This document shows, one piece after another, positions 12,101 through 21,797 of a stretch of 64,000 bases of DNA. Source of the stretch: Lumbricus rubellus (taxonomy: Eukaryota; Annelida; Clitellata; Crassiclitellata; Lumbricidae). The stretch lies in NCBI GenBank assembly GCA_945859605.1, contig OX243811.1:35754250-35818249 (forward strand), read 5' to 3'. The notes under the pieces are model-generated. The model did not search any database. It worked only from the letters and a program-made list of their open reading frames with translations, and was not told the DNA's origin. Within the stretch, counting starts at the first letter, position 1, and the number at the start of each line of letters is the position of its first letter. A program made the translations under genes and the position numbers.

Positions 12101-15100
12101 CTATTCTGTCTTCTCCTTCGTTTCTTCCTGATTCCTTTTCTCTCCATTCTGCTTCTCTTTCGTTTTTCCCATCTTCCACCTCTTTTTCTGTTTCCTTTAC
12201 TCTTATGACTCATCTGCCTCCTTCCACTGCTTGTGCTCATCTGTCCTCTTCTGTTGCTCCTCCTCCTCTTCCTCCTCTTCTCTTTCTCTCTCCTCCTACA
12301 TTCTCTTCTTCCTCCCTATTCGCCGTTCGCTTCCTCATTCTCATCTTCGTCTTCATTCTATTCTGCTTCACCCCATTGTCTTTCTTTCTCTTCTTCAACT
12401 GACTTATGCTATTCCTCTTCTTCTCCTCTTTCTCATCTCTTATCTTCCTTCAATCTTCAAATCTCTTCTTGTGTTGGAGTAGCCGCAGCGATAGAACGCG
12501 ATACTCATTATTATATCGCACAGATAACAGTCGAGCACATTATTGTTGTTGTTATTGTTATTGTTCATGATGATGACGACGACGATAGCGATGATGATGA
12601 TGATGATGATGATGACGACGACGATAACGATGATGATGATGACGACGACGATAACGATGATGACGATGATGATGACGACGACGATGATGGCGATGATGAT
12701 GATGATGACGATGACGATGATGACGATGATGATGATGACGACGACGATAACGATGATGATGATGACGACGACGACGACGATGATGATGATGATGACGACG
12801 ACGATGATGGCGATGATGATTATGGCGATGATGATGATGATATAGGCTACTGAATGCTAATCACGGTTGTAATCATTTGTTGTTGCGTGCAGCTGATGGC
12901 GATGCGAGATATAATGCAAGGCGATGAACACAATCCGAAAGTTCCGATGGAGAACAATTGTCGACCAACGATGCCTCTCCATCACCGACCTGTCCGCACC
13001 AACATCAACTTCCACAGCCCAGTATACGTCTACCTATCTGTCTGTCTACCTATCTGTCTGTCTGTCTGTCTGACTGTCTGTCTGTCTGTCTGTCTGTCTT
13101 TCGGTCTGTCTGTCTCTCTGTCTTTCTGTCTGTCTGTCTGTCTTCGGTCTGTCTGTCTGTCTTTCGGTCTGTCTGTCTGACTGTCTTCGGTCTGTCTGTC
13201 TTTCGGTCTGTCTGTCTGTCCGTCTTTCTGTCTGTCTGTCTGTCTGTCTTCGGTCTGTCTGTCTTTCGGTCTCTCTGTCTTTCTGTCTGTCTGTCTGTCT
13301 TTCGGTCTGTCAGTTAGTGAATAAATCTATGATCAATCAATGAAATGAGGCAGGTAAAAAAGATGTATACAATTAAGAGGGGAAATAGCATAGAAGAAAA
13401 AGGAGCTGAAAGAGGAGAATAGAAGAGGAGAAGGAGGAGGATGACGAGGATGAGGAGGAGAAATAGGAGGAGGACGAGGAGGAGGATGACGAGGACGAGG
13501 ACGAGGAGGATGATACAATCAATCAGTGGGCAGTCAGTTAATCGGACCATCCATCCATCCATTCATCCATTCATCCATCCAACCATCCATCCATCCATGA
13601 TCCGTCCGTCCGTCCGTCCAATCATGTATCGATGTATCTGCCTATACCTTAGGATCTGTTTGTATATAATGTTTTGTCTATTGCTAAACACTCTGTAGAC
13701 TGTAGAGTCACTTGCTTACAAGTTTTTATTCACACTGTTGTTGTTTTTTCTTATTCAAAGACGAAGGATTGCACGATGGAGAAACAACTGCACTACCAAG
13801 GTATACGCCTATTATACAGACATCCTATGTACATGTATGTATGTATGTAACTATGTATGTATGTATGTATGTATGTATGTATGTATGTATGTATGTATGT
13901 ATGTATGTATGTATGTATGTATGTATGTATGTATGTATGTATGTATGTATGTATGTATGCATGTATGCATGCATGCATGCATGCATGCATGCATGCATGC
14001 ATTTATGTATGTATGTATGTATGTATGTATGTATGTATGTATGTATGTATGTATGTATGTATGTATGTATGTATGTATGTATGTATGTATGTATGTATGT
14101 ATGTATGTATGTATGTATGTATGTATGTATGTATGTATGTATGTATGTATGTATGTATGTATGTATGTATGTATGTATGTATGTATGTATGTATGTATGT
14201 ATGTATGTATGTATGTATGTATGTATGTATGTATGTATGTATGTATGTATGTATGTATGTATGTATGTATGTATGTATGTATGTATGTATGTATGTATGT
14301 ATGTATGTATGTATGTATGTATGTATGTATGTATGTATGTATGTATGTATGTATGTATGTATGTATGTATGTATGTATGTATGTATGTATGTATGTATGT
14401 ATGTATGTATGTATGTATGTATGTATGTATGTATGTATGTATGTATGTATGTATGTATGTATGTATGTATGTATGTATGTATGTATGTATGTATGTATGT
14501 ATGTATGTATGTATGTATGTATGTATGTATGTATGTATGTATGTATGTATGTATGTATGTATGTATGTATGTATGTATGTATGTATGTATGTATGTATGT
14601 ATGTATGTATGTATGTATGTATGTATGTATGTATGTATGTATGTATGTATGTATGTATGTATGTATGTATGTATGTATGTATGTATGTATGTATGTATGT
14701 ATGTATGTATGTATGTATGTATGTATGTATGTATGTATGTATGTATGTATGTATGTATGTATGTATGTATGTATGTATGTATGTATGTATGTATGTATGT
14801 ATGTATGTATGTATGTATGTATGTATGTATGTATGTATGTATGTATGTATGTATGTATGTATGTATGTATGTATGTATGTATGTATGTATGTATGTATGT
14901 ATGTATGTATGTATGTATGTATGTATGTATGTATGTATGTATGTATGTATGTATGTATGTATGTATGTATGTATGTATGTATGTATGTATGTATGTATGT
15001 ATGTATGTATGTATGTATGTATGTATGTATGTATGTATGTATGTATGTATGTATGTATGTATGTATGTATGTATGTATGTATGTATGTATGTATGTATGT

Positions 15101-17612
15101 ATGTATGTATGTATGTATGTATGTATGTATGTATGTATGTATGTATGTATGTATGTATGTATGTATGTATGTATGTATGTATGTATGTATGTATGTATGT
15201 ATGTATGTATGTATGTATGTATGTATGTATGTATGTATGTATGTATGTATGTATGTATGTATGTATGTATGTATGTATGTATGTATGTATGTATGTATGT
15301 ATGTATGTATGTATGTATGTATGTATGTATGTATGTATGTATGTATGTATGTATGTATGTATGTATGTATGTATGTATGTATGTATGTATGTATGTATGT
15401 ATGTATGTATGTATGTATGTATGTATGTATGTATGTATGTATGTATGTATGTATGTATGTATGTATGTATGTATGTATGTATGTATGTATGTATGTATGT
15501 ATGTATGCATGCATGCATGCATGCATGCATGCATGCATGCATGCATGTATGCATGCATGCATGTATGCATGCATTTATGCATGCATGTATGCATGCATGT
15601 ATGCATGCATGTATGCATGCATGTATGCATGCATGTATGCATGCATGTATGCATGCATGTATGCATGCATGTATGCATGTATGTATGCATGTATGTATGC
15701 ATGTATGTATGCATGTATGTATGCATGTATGTATGCATGTATGTATGCATGTATGTATGCATGTATGTATGCATGTATGTATGCATGTATGTATGCATGT
15801 ATGTATGCATGTATGTATGCATGTATGTATGCATGTATGTATGTATGTATGTATGTATGTATGTATGTATGTATTGTATGTATGTATGTATGTATGTATG
15901 TATGTATGTATGTATGTATGTATGTATGTATGTATGTATGTATGTATGTATGTATGTATGTATGTATGTATGTATGTATGTATGTATGTATGTATGTATG
16001 TATGTATGTATGTATGTATGTATTGTATGTATGTATGTATGTATGTATGTATGTATGTATGTATGTATGTATGTATGTATGTATGTATGTATGTATGTAT
16101 GTATGTATGTATGTATGTATGTATGTATGTATGTATGTATGTATGTATGTATGTATGTATGTATGTATGTATGTATGTATGTATGTATGTATGTATGTAT
16201 GTATGTATGTATGTTATGTATGTATGTATGTATGTATGTATGTATGTATGTATGTATGTATGTATGTATGTATGTATGTATGTATGTATGTATGTATGTA
16301 TGTATGTATGTATGTATGTATGTATGTATGTATGTATGTATGTATGTATGTATGTATGTATGTATGTATGTATGTATGTATGTATGTATGTATGTATGTA
16401 TGTATGTATGTATGTATGTATGTATGTATGTATGTATGTATGTATGTATGTATGTATGTATGTATGTATGTATGTATGTATGTATGTATGTATGTATGTA
16501 TGTATGTATGTATGTATGTATGTATGTATGTATGTATGTATGTATGTATGTATGTATGTATGTATGTATGTATGTATGTATGTATGTATGTATGTATGTA
16601 TGTATGTATGTATGTATGTATGTATGTATGTATGTATGTATGTATGTATGTATGGAAAAACTCATTTTCCCTATATGCTATACTCTTTTTCTCCGGTAGC
16701 TCTTTCCGTGTCTTCTCGGACCTCCTTCTTGGGTTTCGACCGGACTCGTTCTACCATCGACTCTGGTCTGCACAGCAGCACAGGCATGATTTTGAGTAGA
16801 AGTGACCATCGACTGATGCCTAGAGTAGTAATACAGTAGCGCTATAAAAGTTCTTAGATTCAATTAACTCAGAGGTTATTCTAAGAAATTTTTAGAACTG
16901 CACAAAACCACCTTTTTAGTCGTCCGGACCAAATGTTTGATCGTCGATATCCCGTGAAAATATTACCATTTTTAAATTTTCCCGGCCCCCCAAAAAATGA
17001 TGACCCTTTTGTAGTCCTTTGTTCAGTAGGCCTATAGGCTAACACTATATGAGTTACTGCAAGGGCGGATACAGAAACTTTGGACGGGGGGGGCCCAAAA
17101 AATTCTTGAGACCTTGGGTCTGAGACAAAAAAAATTCGCATCCGCCAAAAAAGTTGATGACCTTTTTTTTTTAGTCATCCGGCCAAAATTTTTGGGAAAA
17201 TCATACCATTTCAGCAGCTGCTGAAACCAAATGGGGGGCCACGATACATGGCATTTCTAAATGGGGGGGCCATGGCCGGATTGGCCCCCCCTGGATCCGC
17301 CCCTGAGTTACTGCACAAAATCTTATTTTCAACTGCACAAATTTCTTTTCCAACTACACACTTTGTGTCCAGCTGCACGTTAAAATAACCCATGAATTAA
17401 CTGAAGAGTGGAGAAGGTAAGATCCTTCTATAGCAATGTTGTCTTTCTATAGCTTTTGACTTTTGTAAATATTTTACATCTTCGTGAGATTCCTGTTAGG
17501 GTGCTATATAAATGTTCATATACATACATACATACATCTACAGCTACTAAAGCTGCCATGCTTTGAGTTCACTTACTTTGCTTTTTTGGCAGCGTTGATC
17601 GAGAGAAGTTGA
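6143..17612 (+). CDS. CA10-like: carbonic anhydrase-related protein 10/11-like (CARP X/XI), 3' six exons
   Basis: Exons: 6143-6238, 10324-10390, 11624-11778, 12893-13021, 13761-13800 and 17593-17612 (stop TGA 17610-17612). Phases join consistently. The product reads [17 protein letters not shown], then [67 protein letters not shown] and RPVRTNINF, then TKDC. These align in order with the C-terminal half of vertebrate CA10/CA11 (for example the FITYDGSM...CYET.SWIIMNKPVYI, RTNINF and KDC blocks). Known of the family: carbonic anhydrase fold without catalysis, secreted or surface-bound, with CA10 binding neurexins. The N-M-T sequon in the first exon matches the family's N-V-T position. The residues at the zinc site lie in upstream exons not seen here. 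The 11,778 junction uses a GC donor. The 40-nt fifth exon and the short last exon (about six codons) are weaker calls, made from phase, acceptor quality and the KDC...QLHY match. Upstream exons were not found in 1-6142. Confidence 0.85.
6470..6672. repeat. left GATCGACTCGA-rich arm
   Basis: Three units of about 72 bp, each with GATCGACTTGGCTCGGCC, then CGATCGACTCGATCGACTT and CGTCGACTCG. The words are near-palindromic, so each arm can fold on itself as well as pair with the other arm. Confidence 0.85.
6735..7745. repeat. degenerate tandem array of about 75-bp units with TGACGTCA sites
   Basis: About 13 units of the form TCTCAAAATGAACTT, ATAATAGTAGAATCTG, CATAATCGAAGTGACGTCAC and AATAGGCCTAGTTTT. 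Several units keep a perfect TGACGTCA (for example near 7069 and 7302); others are one or two bases off. The units have diverged, so this is an old array. Confidence 0.85.
7962..8205. repeat. right GATCGACTCGA-rich arm
   Basis: Repeated CGATCGACTCGACTTG, GCAAG and CGATCGAGTCGACGATTT words, in both orientations. It is the inverted partner of 6470-6672 and ends GACTCGATCGACTGCGGGGT before the outer terminal sequence. Confidence 0.85.
8225..9762. mobile_element. nested hAT-type element, CAGTGGCGTAACAA ends
   Basis: Ends CAGTGGCGTAACAA (8225) and TTGTTACGCCACTG (to 9762), with perfect 8-bp duplication CCCCTAGC at 8217-8224 and 9763-9770. Both ends carry a GGGGCCCC-type subterminal block. The 1.54-kb interior has CTGT/CTCT runs (8670-8850) and a TA run (about 9557-9585). 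I found no transposase motif, so it is non-autonomous. Confidence 0.92.
9792..10323. other. intron DNA of the CA10-like gene, nothing else recognised
   Basis: Unique-looking sequence leading to the TTTCTAG acceptor before exon 10324-10390. Confidence 0.6.
10640..10690 (+). mobile_element. L2-type LINE tail fragment
   Basis: The motif GAGGCGCTATATAAAATGTG matches the GGCGCTATATAAAT-like 3' end shared by the L2/CR1 copies elsewhere in the window. Only the end is preserved. Confidence 0.45.
10691..11353. other. intron DNA; degenerate CCTTGATTT words
   Basis: From about 11100 to 11310 the phrase (A/G)CCTTGATTT recurs irregularly, which looks like a decayed short tandem repeat. Nothing else is recognised. 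Confidence 0.5.
11354..11590. repeat. 16-bp minisatellite AATTCATATAAGTAAG
   Basis: About 15 almost perfect copies, ending 33 bases before the CA10-like exon at 11624. The high identity between copies suggests recent expansion or homogenisation. Confidence 0.98.
11624..11780 (+). other. CA10-like: CA10-like exon 3 with GC donor and weak acceptor
   Basis: The exon (11624-11778) encodes the MTYDGS...NKPIYIS block. Its frame continues into the exon at 12893 only if it ends after CAT at 11778, where the next bases are GCAAGT, the classical GC-AG donor. The nearest GT (11783) would shift the frame. The acceptor CACAG at 11619-11623 has almost no pyrimidine tract and follows a 16-bp minisatellite that ends 33 bases upstream. 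Confidence 0.75.
11850..12480. repeat. CCT/CTT-rich pyrimidine tract
   Basis: Long CT-rich DNA with three near-copies of a CTCGCCCTCTATATCTCCTCC block (about 11910-12090). It lies just inside the intron after the GC donor. Confidence 0.85.
12567..12841. repeat. GAT/GAC trinucleotide array
   Basis: About 275 bp of ATG and ACG triplets in higher-order blocks such as GATGATGATGATGACGACG. It lies 50 bp upstream of the exon at 12893. Confidence 0.97.
13037..13313. repeat. CTGT array with TTCGGTCTGT variants
   Basis: About 275 bp of CTGT with interspersed CTTTCGGT units, starting 15 bp after the exon that ends at 13021. Confidence 0.97.
13375..13620. repeat. GAGGA purine tract followed by CATC/CCGT array
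   Basis: About 13375-13515 is AGG/GAG-rich; about 13545-13620 is CATC changing to CCGT units. Confidence 0.9.
13833..16654. repeat. 2.8 kb (ATGT)n microsatellite with ATGC blocks
   Basis: An almost uninterrupted ATGT array of about 700 units in the intron between the 40-nt CA10-like exon and the last exon. ATGC-bearing blocks occur at 13957-14001 and 15506-15836, the latter changing from ATGC to alternating ATGC/ATGT. Phase breaks are near 15873, 16021 and 16213. The 500- to 1000-residue open frames across it are artefacts of a stop-free repeat. Confidence 0.99.
16655..17059. other. intron DNA with a hAT-like internal module
   Basis: About 16910-17010 contains TTTTTAGTCGTCCGGACCAAA and GGCCCCCCAAAAAATGATGACC, resembling the interiors of the hAT elements at 5838 and 17060. 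I could not define ends for it. Confidence 0.4.
17060..17305. mobile_element. non-autonomous hAT element, CAAGGGCGGATACAG ends
   Basis: A 246-bp element with imperfect inverted ends CAAGGGCGGATACAG and CTGGATCCGCCCCTG and perfect 8-bp duplication AGTTACTG (17052-17059 and 17306-17313). CAGGGGCGGATCCAG is a common animal hAT terminus. Confidence 0.93.
17490..17540 (+). mobile_element. L2-type LINE tail with ATAC repeat
   Basis: TTAGGGTGCTATATAAATGT followed by CATATACATACATAC is the shared LINE 3' end plus a short simple-repeat tail. Confidence 0.6.
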
Positions 17613-19028
17613 CGTTACTGACGGCGGTCGAAGGGCAACATGACAACCGACTGAGAGCCAACTCTTTCACATTCGACTGTACAGTAGACGCGCGCCTGTA
17701 CTCGCCTACGTGCTTACTTACCGAACGAAGATCTCAGACAGCAGGGAACTAGATGAGAGACTTAATTACTGTAGCGCACGAACTTTTCTAAGACGTTCTC
17801 AATGTCAGAAGTGTACGTAGGCCTATGCCTGCACAAACTTTTCGTCCTCTGTAATCGAGGATTTTGATAAGGTCTTAACGGCGCTACAATGTCATAGATG
17901 CCAAACTGTACTTAGCCTACGTGCATTATGCATAGGCTACAGCCGCTACATTTATGTTAGCACATGCATATAGGCTATACACCTATGTTAGGGCCTAACA
18001 CATACATAGGCTACATGTACTTAGGTCCATAGGCCTATATTGACGCATGAGGAAGCATAATTTATGTACAGGGCCAGCATAATGGCAGTGTTTTTCTAGT
18101 CCTTCTGCTTTTGGGGGAGGGGATTTGGACGGGGGTTCGGGTTTGGGGGGAGGTTCGGGGGGGGGGGGGCGGGGCGAGAAAAAGACCGTTTTGGCCAGAC
18201 ATTTTGGGCGGACGGCTGGGTTGCAGACGACATCTTCATCGGCAAAATTTCTGACGACTTTTTGGTCAGCTGGTAAAAATCAAAAAGTGATGACCTTGTT
18301 TGGTATTTCCTTCTATTTTGCCAAAATTTACCGTTCGTCCATATAATGCATGGGTAGGCTACTAGCCCGCTCGTTTTTTTCTGGGGGATCGAATTCCTAC
18401 ACATTGACTTTTCGGGCGAAGTGGTATACATATTTACTATAATTTCCATGTGTGATGTAGGCTAGCCTATATAGGCCTACAACACTTCGCGATGTTTTCG
18501 GGGGGGGGGGGGGGGGAGTCAAGGGGTCAATTCCTGAGAGGACTCCCCCAGAGACGTCTAGATTAAACACTGCCTAATGGGCGCTGAAGTTTCCAAATTA
18601 ATTGCGACGTTGTAGTAGCAGTAGCCTACGCGGTAGTAGGCCTAAGCTACCTAATTGCTGCAACCGTCATAGTAGTTGCTGTAGCAATTAGGTAGCCTAC
18701 TACTACCACATAAGCTACTGCTACTACGACTACTACCGCCACTAGTGATAATGACGACACCACTATTAACAGAACTACTATAGTAGGGCCTACTACTAAC
18801 AGGCCTAATTAGGCCTACTTGCATAGTAACGATTTACCACTCCAAGGAGTTTAACCCTTTATGAGTAAAACTCGGCGCAACGCAGGCTAACAGGTCGTCG
18901 ACAGACCTGTGAACAGGAGTCAAACGTGGAACATGTATGCTCAGAGGCAAGGACTAAACGGTCCTTGATTCAGAGGATAAAATAGCAGTTCTAGCAGAAC
19001 ATGTGGAATATAATGTGTCCTCAATAAA
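17613..19028 (+). other. presumed 3' UTR and downstream of the CA10-like gene
   Basis: No coding sequence is seen. It contains G-runs at 18110-18170 and 18499-18517, a hAT-like fragment (about 18090-18350) and many TAGGCCTA words. AATAAA at 19023-19028 is the best candidate poly(A) signal, but this is inference. Confidence 0.35.
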
Positions 19029-20141
19029 AGATAATTTGAAATATTGCTAGTCATTCATGCATGCAGTCCAACTTACTTTACTAGAAGGTCACTGTAATAA
19101 GTTTAGTGAATGACTTGCAAGTTAGAGATGATAAACATAATATTATATAGTTTGCTGGTATAGGCCTACTTTTGGTGACAGCAAAATACGAATTGTGCTT
19201 GTAAACAGAGTGCATGAGTATTCAGCCAGAGCGGAAATTGCATCGGATTCTTCGAGGCATAGGTCAAACAAAGAATTCAAGGGCCTATGGCTTATAGCAG
19301 GTTTATAGGGAGCGGGAGGAGTTCCCTTCCATTCCACAGATCGCATTCTGATTGGTGTAACAGATTGTTTAATCTTGCGTCGTATCCATTATTAAGTATT
19401 CTATGAAAAAATAATTTAAAATTGGAGTTCAGGATTCTGTAACTAATTTCAGAGAGCGTTGTTATTAAAACAATAAAACAATCAAAGATATAGGCTATAG
19501 ACAGTGTCAGTTCGAAAACTAAAGACCTATTTCTTATTCAATTCAATACGCAATAGAAATCAACTGCCTTTCTTACTTGTAACTAAACCTGAAATAGGCT
19601 ACGGCTCATATTCAACGAGGTAATAGAAGTTTTGAACACCCCCTCCCCAATAAAAAAATGCTATAATGAAATTATGCATTTAGGTCTACTAACAAAATCA
19701 TGACGCAATGACTGAGATGATGTCATTTTAAGCTCATTTCTATGTGAAATTTTGCAATAGATTAAATCATCCTCCAAACCCCTTAGTCTGTTGTTTCGGT
19801 TATTTGCTAGTTGGCTTGCTCAAGGTCGAGTAAAAAACACCCTGATATAAAATCCTAGCTACAGCCTTGGTCTCCTACCATCTCACTCGGCTAGATTGCG
19901 TCGCTCCACTGCAACACCACGGCTTAAGTTTTCTTCAGAGTATAGTCTTCCGAGTCAAATTTATTTTGAAACAGATTCGTCTGGGGAGAATCTGTCTTGA
20001 AATAAGAATCTCCGGAAAAATACTTTTAAGGGGAGACCATATCACGGGACATCTGCAATCAACACCTAATTTAATGGTCAAATTTGGGTTTAGTTTAGTC
20101 AAAACAAGAAAACAATCAAATCATTTTAGCTGCTAAGTTGG
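19029..20141. other. intergenic between convergent genes
   Basis: No gene or clear repeat is recognised. This would be the gap between the two presumed 3' ends. Confidence 0.4.
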
Positions 20142-21797
20142 TTTATTCCGCTCAAAAGAAAGCAACGTTAACAGCAGAATTTAAGTGTATGCAGTCAACT
20201 TCTCTATTTCAGAAAGACGACAAATCATTTGCACAGAATATTCCTCCATCGTATAAACTAAAACACAAATTACTAGGTTATCCAAAAAGTCAATTAGAAT
20301 GACACAGATAATTATAATAATTATAGTTGTGATAATAATAACAGTTCCACGTACAATTTCTTCTCCGGAAAGACTTTACACCACCCTAGATGGTTAACAC
20401 CCTGATAAGCTCAATATGGCTGTCAAGCACTGAAATTCTTCCAAGGCACCTAAACAGAGTTGGTCACCACAGAAAATTAGCTATCCAGAGCAGGGTCATA
20501 AATCCTAATGGATGTTTCAAAAGCTGGCAAATAGAATTAAATCAGAGTAGACTAGTCATGCCAGAACATTTTTTTGTAGTACCAAGGGATCACTTCAATT
20601 TTGGAAAAAGCTTTTACATTGCCCTTGGTGCACAAAATGAAACAGAATGCATCATAATTATTACCCTGTTCACAACGCATTAAATGGGGGGGGTCACTAA
20701 ACCCACTAAAAAGGTAGATAAAACCTTCTGGATGATCACCTAATCCAGCTTCTGATGCAAATTACACTTGTGTTTCAGAAATAACATAAAAATAATTACA
20801 AAATAATTTTAAATATTGGGATATGTAACAGAATTGTCTAGTAGCAAGTCGCAGTTGTAATAGTTGCAGTAGTAAAAGAGTTTACATTCTCCGGACTTTT
20901 AATGCCCAGAGATCATTTACATACAATGTATTTATGGAAATAATAATAATAATAACCTCCAATAACAAAGCAACCATTTCCCTATCTCCGTTCATTCAGG
21001 TCCTTGGCAATTTTTGGAAAATACAAATTCACGCAAAGGTCAACATTCTATACTGACCTCATATGTGATTCCTCAAGGATCAACTTCAGAATAACTGTGT
21101 CACTAATGAAAATAATAATAAAAGAAATAAAGATCATAATAATAAATACATTTTCATTTTCACCAAATAATAATAATATTGGCTGTAATAATGTCATTTA
21201 ATTAAATAAAAGTCAGCAACTAGGATACGGGAGGAGTTTCCGTGGAGTCCAAGCCACAAATATGCGTCCAAAATTACATTAACCACTTAGAAATCTATAA
21301 ACAGCAAGAAACACAACAAACGACCACAGATAGCTTCATGTTGCCAAGTGCATTTTCCGGAGTCGCGAGCCAACTGCGCAGCTCCAACGGCTAAATCAAA
21401 TCTAACACAACATCCAAATAGCCGGGGCTTAAGCTGCATGCGACCACATCTGGTTGCTCAATGGACGCGCGGTAAAACAAAAGCAGATGAGAGAAGAACA
21501 TGTCCTGCCACTCACAACTTATCTTACATTAAACCGTTTTTTTTATCTTAGAACAGTGAGAAACGAATGAATAGGTTTTCAGATTCGCTCGTCTGCGAAC
21601 AAAGCTGTTTTGCAGATGATAAACGAGTTGCTTGTGCTTATTCTGCTTCTCGTTTCCTTTTACCATCGATCGCAATTTTATAGTAATCGAAACGAGCTCG
21701 TCTCATCACAGTGAGTTGTGACACAGAGCAAAACGTGTCACAGGCTAAACCGGCGACGTGTCACGGCTTGGTGACGGTAAACAGGCGACACCCAGCA
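20142..21797 (-). other. USP9X: presumed 3' UTR of USP9X
   Basis: No coding sequence follows the stop at 21798. On the minus strand the region is T-rich with ATT runs. AATAAA on the minus strand at 20147-20142 is a candidate poly(A) signal; the true end is not provable here. Confidence 0.35.

Noticed and set aside
13712..16839. Open frames up to 1,033 codons (MYVC or IHTY repeats) on both strands
   Set aside because: All come from the ATGT array, which has no stop in any frame. They have no domain, and the real CA10-like exon at 13761 lies across their start.
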